Shown here: one piece after another, positions 41,160 through 44,875 of the stretch
Numbering within the stretch: the first letter of the stretch is position 1
Layout of the letters: each line of letters starts with the position of its first letter
Source: Chloroflexota bacterium
GTDB lineage: Bacteria > Chloroflexota > Limnocylindria > Limnocylindrales > CSP1-4
Reading direction: 5' to 3'
Assembly (NCBI GenBank): GCA_017881905.1
Contig: JADGQI010000121.1
Coordinates: forward strand, 1 to 44,875
Length of the DNA stretch: 44,875 nucleotides
The notes under the pieces: model-generated
The model's database searches: none
What the model was told of the DNA's origin: nothing
The model's input: only the letters and a program-made list of their open reading frames with translations
Position numbers and translations under genes: made by a program

Positions 41160-42554
41160 ATGGTGACCGACACGCGGCTCGATGCGCTGCGCCTCGCGGT
41201 CGGCGGGGAGGTCATCGACCCATCCCATGCCAGCTTCGATGAGGCCCGCTCGACGTTCAATGCCACGATCGACCGGCGACCGGCGGTCGTCGTCCGACCC
41301 GAAGGCACGCAGGACGTGGCGGCCGCCGTCCGCTGGGCACGCGACACCGGGCTGCCGATCGCGGTGCGTGGGGGAGGGCACAACGTCGCCGGGCACGCGA
41401 CCGCGGACGGCGCGCTCGTCATCGACCTGCGGCGCCAGCGCCGCGTCGTGGTCGATCCGGCAGCTCGCCGGGCGAGGGTCGGCGGGGGCGCCCTGTGGGA
41501 GGACGTCGACGGTGCCACGACGGCCCACGGGCTGGCCATGCCCGGCGGGACCTTCGTCGACACGGGCGTTGGCGGCCTGGCGCTCGGTGGAGGGCTGGGC
41601 TACCTCATGGGCACCGGCGGGCTGACCTGCGACACGCTGGTTCGGGCGGAGGTCGTGACCGCGGACGGTGGCATCGTGATCGCGGGCGAGAACGGCGATC
41701 CCGATCTGCTCTGGGCACTCCGCGGCGGTGGCGGCAACTTCGGTGTGGTCACCGAGTTCGAGTTCGCGCTCCAGCCGGTCGGCCCGCTGTACGCCGGTGA
41801 GCTGTCGGTGCCGATGGACGCGGCCGGCCGCGCCCTCGAAGCGATCGCATCGCTCGCCCGGGAGGCCCCGCCGGAGCTGGTGATCTTCGCGACGGGACCG
41901 GCGGTCCTTGAACCTGAGGCAGGGCCGGAGGTCGGTGCGGAGGGGGGTGCGGCCAAGCCGCCGGTCTTCAACATCGCCATCGTGTTCCAGGGCAGCCCCG
42001 AGGACGCCCGCGCCGCCATCCAGCCCCTTCGATCCCTGCCGATCGTCGCCGACACCTTCGCGGTCATGTCGTACCCCGAGGTCCAGGCGATGAACGGCCA
42101 GCTCCCGTTCGGGCTGCGGCACTACTGGAAGGGCCACTTCCTGCGCGACATGGAAGGCCCGGCGATCGATGCGATCGTCCGAGCGATGACCACCGCCCCG
42201 GAGACGAACTCGTTCATCCTCATCGAGGCGATCACCGGTGCTGCACGGCGCGAGCCGGCCGGGGGAGCGGCCTTCGGGCAGCGCGAGGCCCGCTGGAACG
42301 TCAGCGCGATCGCGATCTGGGAGGACCCGGCCGACGATGCCCGGCAGATCGGCTGGGCGCGCGACTCAGCCGATGCCTGGCGGTCGGCCTCGCTGACCGG
42401 CGCCGGCTATGCCAACTACGCACCCGTCGACGAGTCGCCCGACCGGGTCCGCGCGGCGTACGGTCCGGAGCGGTTCGCACGGCTGGCGGCGATCAAACGC
42501 CGATACGACCCCGACAACGTCTTCCGATTCAATCTCAACATCCCGCCGGCGTAG
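41160..42554 (+). CDS. FAD-binding oxidoreductase, berberine-bridge-enzyme type
   Basis: VAO-type flavoprotein of 464 residues. The FAD_binding_4 domain has VRGGGHNVAGHA, whose His is the usual covalent FAD attachment residue. LPGGT-like PGGTFVDTGVGGLALGGGLG and GGLTCDTLVRAEVVTADG with a Cys at the second attachment position seen in bicovalent members follow. The C-terminal BBE segment ends YGPERFARLAAIKRRYDPDNVFRFNLNIPP, typical of the family. Such oxidases act on sugars, alkaloids or other alcohols, and no specific substrate can be called. ATG 41160 has GGGAGGG upstream. There is no signal peptide, so a cytoplasmic enzyme is expected. Confidence 0.92.
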   Translation: MVTDTRLDALRLAVGGEVIDPSHASFDEARSTFNATIDRRPAVVVRPEGTQDVAAAVRWARDTGLPIAVRGGGHNVAGHATADGALVIDLRRQRRVVVDPAARRARVGGGALWEDVDGATTAHGLAMPGGTFVDTGVGGLALGGGLGYLMGTGGLTCDTLVRAEVVTADGGIVIAGENGDPDLLWALRGGGGNFGVVTEFEFALQPVGPLYAGELSVPMDAAGRALEAIASLAREAPPELVIFATGPAVLEPEAGPEVGAEGGAAKPPVFNIAIVFQGSPEDARAAIQPLRSLPIVADTFAVMSYPEVQAMNGQLPFGLRHYWKGHFLRDMEGPAIDAIVRAMTTAPETNSFILIEAITGAARREPAGGAAFGQREARWNVSAIAIWEDPADDARQIGWARDSADAWRSASLTGAGYANYAPVDESPDRVRAAYGPERFARLAAIKRRYDPDNVFRFNLNIPPA

Positions 42555-42620
42555 CGCCGGGCGCCGCGCTGCGATGCCGCGTGTCTGCGATCCGATCGGC
42601 CCGAGATCGGGGGTACTGGA

Positions 42621-43682
42621 TCAGGATCGCGGGTCGTCGATCCCGAGTGCGTCTTCGAGCCGTAGCGTCGCGGCGAGCGCCCCGCGGTCCTGATTGCAGA
42701 GGACCACGATCGTCGTCGCGGTCGCGAGGTGATGGGACACCAGGGCCGAGACGCCGGGGTCCGACCCGCTGTGCCCGAGGATGACGACCGCCCCGTCCAC
42801 GAGGGTCAATGCCAGCCCGAGCCCGAACTGCTCGGCCGTCGAGCTCGGGGGCCCTTGCGGGGCTCGCATCGAGGAGAGGCTCGAGGGCGACACGAGGCGA
42901 CCGGCCATGAGTGCCTCGACCAGGCGCACCAGGTCGCGTGGGTTCGAGATCATCCCCCCGTCGGGCATCCCGCTGGCGGTCACGCTGAAGATGTTGGAGA
43001 TCCACGCGTCGGATGGGACGTCCGGGGAGGTCAGGTACCCGACCGCCATTCGCGCTGGATCGCTGTCCAGCGGTTCGAACGATGAGTCGACCATCCCGGC
43101 CGGTCGCAGCACGTCGTCGGTGACGACGTCGACATACGGTCGGCCTGTGACCCGCTCGACGATCAGTCCGAGCAGGATGTAGGCCGCGTCGTTGTACTGG
43201 AACGCCGTCCCGGGTGGGAACACCGCCGGAAGGTCGATGAACAAGGGGAGCATGTCGGTCGGCCGTCGCATCCGGTAGCTCGGGATCCGGTCGAAGATCG
43301 AGGTGAAGGAGGTCCACGTCGGGTCGTCGTCGTCGTGGTAGTTCGCCAGCCCGGAGGTATGGGCCAGGAGATGGCGGACGAGATGGTCGGCGGTGACCGC
43401 GGCCGGTCGCTCGTCGGGCGGCAGGAGCTCGATCACCGGCTGATCGAGGCGGATCAGGTCGCGATCGACCAGCCTCATGATCGCGGTCGCCGTGACCATC
43501 TTGGTGACCGAGGCGACGGCGAACCTCGTGCGCTGGGTGATCGGGACTCCCAGACCCCGATGCGCGAGTCCACCGGCGTATTCGTACACCGGTCCGCCGT
43601 CCCGCCACACCAGCGCGACGCCGCTGAACCGGTGATCGGCCACCCGCTCGTCGAACCAGTCCGTCAGGGCGGTCGCATCCAT
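42621..43682 (-). CDS. Serine hydrolase of the beta-lactamase (class C/DD-peptidase) family
   Basis: This 353-residue protein has the penicillin-binding-type serine hydrolase fold. The catalytic SxxK is S58-V-T-K61 in FAVASVTKM. The second motif is Y163 in FQYNDAAYILLG (YND instead of the usual YSN). The third is HSG in LGHSGSDPG near residue 305. AHTSGL and GGMISNPRDLVRL are further family marks. No signal peptide is visible, so it is probably a cytoplasmic esterase or peptidase, not a resistance enzyme. ATG 43682 is preceded by TAAGAT 8 bases away on the minus strand and lacks a Shine-Dalgarno. The frame is open further upstream without similarity. It is divergent from the alpha/beta hydrolase gene. 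Confidence 0.9.
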   Translation of the reverse strand: MDATALTDWFDERVADHRFSGVALVWRDGGPVYEYAGGLAHRGLGVPITQRTRFAVASVTKMVTATAIMRLVDRDLIRLDQPVIELLPPDERPAAVTADHLVRHLLAHTSGLANYHDDDDPTWTSFTSIFDRIPSYRMRRPTDMLPLFIDLPAVFPPGTAFQYNDAAYILLGLIVERVTGRPYVDVVTDDVLRPAGMVDSSFEPLDSDPARMAVGYLTSPDVPSDAWISNIFSVTASGMPDGGMISNPRDLVRLVEALMAGRLVSPSSLSSMRAPQGPPSSTAEQFGLGLALTLVDGAVVILGHSGSDPGVSALVSHHLATATTIVVLCNQDRGALAATLRLEDALGIDDPRS

Positions 43683-43690
43683 GAACGGCC

Positions 43691-43696
43691 ATCTTA
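43691..43696 (-). promoter_or_regulatory. -10-like element of the serine hydrolase gene (leaderless candidate)
   Basis: On the minus strand TAAGAT is followed by 8 bases and then the ATG at 43682. An ATG overlapping the end of TAAGAT is out of frame with the hydrolase. Confidence 0.4.
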
Positions 43697-43817
43697 GGGG
43701 TCGTTCCGTCGGCTCGGTTGCCGCCCGACGAACGGCGGTGCACGATGTGGCGGAGGCCGCTGGGGCGGCGGCGCGATGCGCTTGCACCCGAGTCGCATCG
43801 GAGCAGGGGAGGCGGAG

Positions 43818-44528
43818 ATGGACATCGCGCTCGTCCACGGCTCGTATCACGGGGCCTGGTGCTGGGAGCGGCTGCGGCCGCAGCTCGAGCGCCTCGGGCA
43901 TCGGGTGACGACGATGGACCTGCCGATCTCCGATCCGACCGTCGGAGCGGCGGACTACGCTGACGCGGTCGACGCGGCCCTCGATCCGGGCAGCGAGCCC
44001 GTGCTGGTCGGACACTCGATGGCCGGCCTGGTGATCCCGCTCGTCGCGGCACGACGGCCGATCCGGCGCCTCGTCTTCCTGGCGGCGTTCCTTCCAACGC
44101 CGGGGATGAGCGTCAACGACCAGCGGCAGGCGGAGCCGATCGACGGCAGGATCCCGCCCGTGACCGCTGAGTGGACGGACCTCGGCGACGACGTCTGGAT
44201 GATCGGGCCGAACACCGCGACGGAGATCTTCTTCAGTGACGCTTCGGCCTCGGACGCCCGATGGGCGACGGCCCGGCTGCGTCCCCAGTGCTATCGCGTG
44301 ATGAGCGAGACGACTCCGCTCGACGCGTGGCCCGCTGTCGAGAGCAGCTCGATCGTCTGTCGCGACGACCATGCGATCGATCCCGACTGGGTCCGGACCG
44401 CCGCGCGGCGGCGGCTCGGCACCGAGGCGATCGAGCTCGATGGCGGCCACTCGCCGTTCCTGACCCGCCCGAACGAGCTCGCCCGGGTGCTCGACCGGCT
44501 GAGCCGGGACGCGCCTGCGCCGGGATGA
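43818..44528 (+). CDS. Alpha/beta hydrolase, methyl esterase/hydroxynitrile lyase-like
   Basis: This 236-residue hydrolase starts IALVHGSYHGAWCWERL, the hallmark of the plant-type MES/HNL-like group of alpha/beta hydrolases. The nucleophile elbow is GHSMAG (S67). The acid is probably in the CRDDHAIDPDW segment, and the catalytic His is in LDGGHSPFL. All three catalytic elements are present. GGGGAGG lies 5 bases before ATG 43818; a start 14 codons upstream (43776) lacks such a site. Substrate is unknown; small esters are likely. Confidence 0.9.
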   Translation: MDIALVHGSYHGAWCWERLRPQLERLGHRVTTMDLPISDPTVGAADYADAVDAALDPGSEPVLVGHSMAGLVIPLVAARRPIRRLVFLAAFLPTPGMSVNDQRQAEPIDGRIPPVTAEWTDLGDDVWMIGPNTATEIFFSDASASDARWATARLRPQCYRVMSETTPLDAWPAVESSSIVCRDDHAIDPDWVRTAARRRLGTEAIELDGGHSPFLTRPNELARVLDRLSRDAPAPG

Positions 44529-44625
44529 CCGGGTCGTCCTTGCCCGCGATCGGTCTTGGTCGCCGCGATGCGCCGGCTCGGCGACGACGCGACTCATCGC
44601 ACTGGTAGGAGCCGCCCGGAGTCGG

Positions 44626-44631
44626 TACCCT
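44626..44631 (+). promoter_or_regulatory. Candidate -10 of the M16 peptidase gene
   Basis: TACCCT, the same hexamer as before rnhB, lies 16 bases before the first in-frame ATG (44648). Any 5' leader would be about 10 bases. Confidence 0.4.
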
Positions 44632-44647
44632 CGATGGAACGGTCGCA

Positions 44648-44875
44648 ATGCGTAATGTGGGTGTCGGTCGAATGGTCGATGCGAACAGATCGGCGACTCC
44701 GGTCGTCTCGACCGGGCTCCAGCCACCGGTCCCCGAGGTCGAGCGTCTCGACCTCGGGGGTATCCCCGTTCTGTTCCTGCCGCTCTCGGGCCCGACTCAG
44801 GTCAGTCTGATCTTCCGTGTCGGCCGAGCCGACGAGGCGGCGTTCGACACCGGCATCTGCCATCTCATCGAGCAC
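44648..44875 (+). CDS. M16 family zinc peptidase, N-terminal fragment (continues beyond window)
   Basis: The last 76 codons of the window open an M16 (pitrilysin/processing-peptidase) gene. After about 38 residues of lead-in comes LDLGGIPVLFLPLSG, then VSLIFRVGRADE, and the product reaches GICHLIEH exactly at the window edge. The HxxEH zinc motif (H72, E75, H76) is the inverted motif of the family. The start is uncertain: ATG 44648, GTG 44657 and ATG 44672 are all in frame. The rest of the catalytic domain and the second homologous domain lie outside. M16 genes are often paired, which cannot be checked here. Confidence 0.82.
   Translation, partial: MRNVGVGRMVDANRSATPVVSTGLQPPVPEVERLDLGGIPVLFLPLSGPTQVSLIFRVGRADEAAFDTGICHLIEH

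Noticed and set aside
44594-44875. A minus-strand frame at the right edge
   Set aside because: The plus strand reads into an M16 peptidase with its HxxEH zinc motif at the window end; the minus frame is a shadow of it.
1-44875. tRNA, rRNA, insertion sequences, integrases, toxin-antitoxin or defence genes
   Set aside because: I read intergenic spaces for tRNA arms and coding frames for transposase, integrase or nuclease-toxin motifs and found nothing I could support. Small structured RNAs may have been missed without a covariance search.

Overview
This is about 44.9 kb of very GC-rich bacterial chromosome carrying mostly housekeeping genes. The gene content fits a high-GC Terrabacteria lineage: RNase J, an FtsK/RodZ-like/CinA neighbourhood, a short EF-Ts, the MEP isoprenoid pathway and a Flp pilin. 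My best guess is a Chloroflexota lineage of the Limnocylindria type, but that is inference from gene style and order and no marker gene was searched. No phage, insertion sequence, CRISPR array, rRNA or tRNA gene was found.

Layout. (1) 1-2695: the end of rplS, then rnhB, a secreted caspase-like protein on the minus strand, and yraN. (2) 2726-11135: rpsB, tsf, pyrH, frr, uppS, cdsA, dxr, rseP and ispG. From tsf on, genes mostly overlap at ATGA or GTGA junctions and look like one translation/lipid/isoprenoid operon. (3) 11132-18351: nusA, ylxR, infB, rbfA, nrnA-like, truB and ribF. They are driven by a clear promoter followed by an intrinsic terminator inside the nusA leader, which is a candidate attenuator. 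(4) 18310-21359: rpsO and pnp. (5) 21431-31262: asd, a family 4 uracil-DNA glycosylase, RNase J, ftsK, a RodZ-like protein, a stand-alone CinA C-terminal domain and a MurC-like ligase. (6) 31309-44875: a more accessory region of short units on both strands. It holds an MBL-Rieske protein, yajQ, a ThDP enzyme preceded by an in-frame minisatellite, a DUF952-YCII fusion, a lone PAS protein, a PT-repeat surface protein, a Flp pilin, an AlkZ-like glycosylase, a PKD-C39-like secreted protein, an FAD oxidase, two hydrolases and the start of an M16 peptidase.

The most unusual finding is the polynucleotide phosphorylase at 18777-21359. It is 860 residues instead of about 700, because a complete DnaQ/PolC-like DEDDh 3'-5' exonuclease domain (about residues 250-412) sits in frame in the helical linker between its two RNase PH domains. 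All five DEDDh residues and the PNPase catalytic residues are present. The same protein would therefore combine a phosphorolytic and a hydrolytic 3' exonuclease. An NrnA-like oligoribonuclease gene and an RNase J gene lie in the neighbouring clusters.

Other points: the uracil-DNA glycosylase ends in a sliding-clamp-type QLTLF motif; RNase HII has lost the GRG motif (GVA instead); RibF has a decayed riboflavin kinase half; NusA has a lysine/alanine/proline tail; and several genes have a -10-like hexamer only 6-8 bases before the start codon, suggesting leaderless transcripts.
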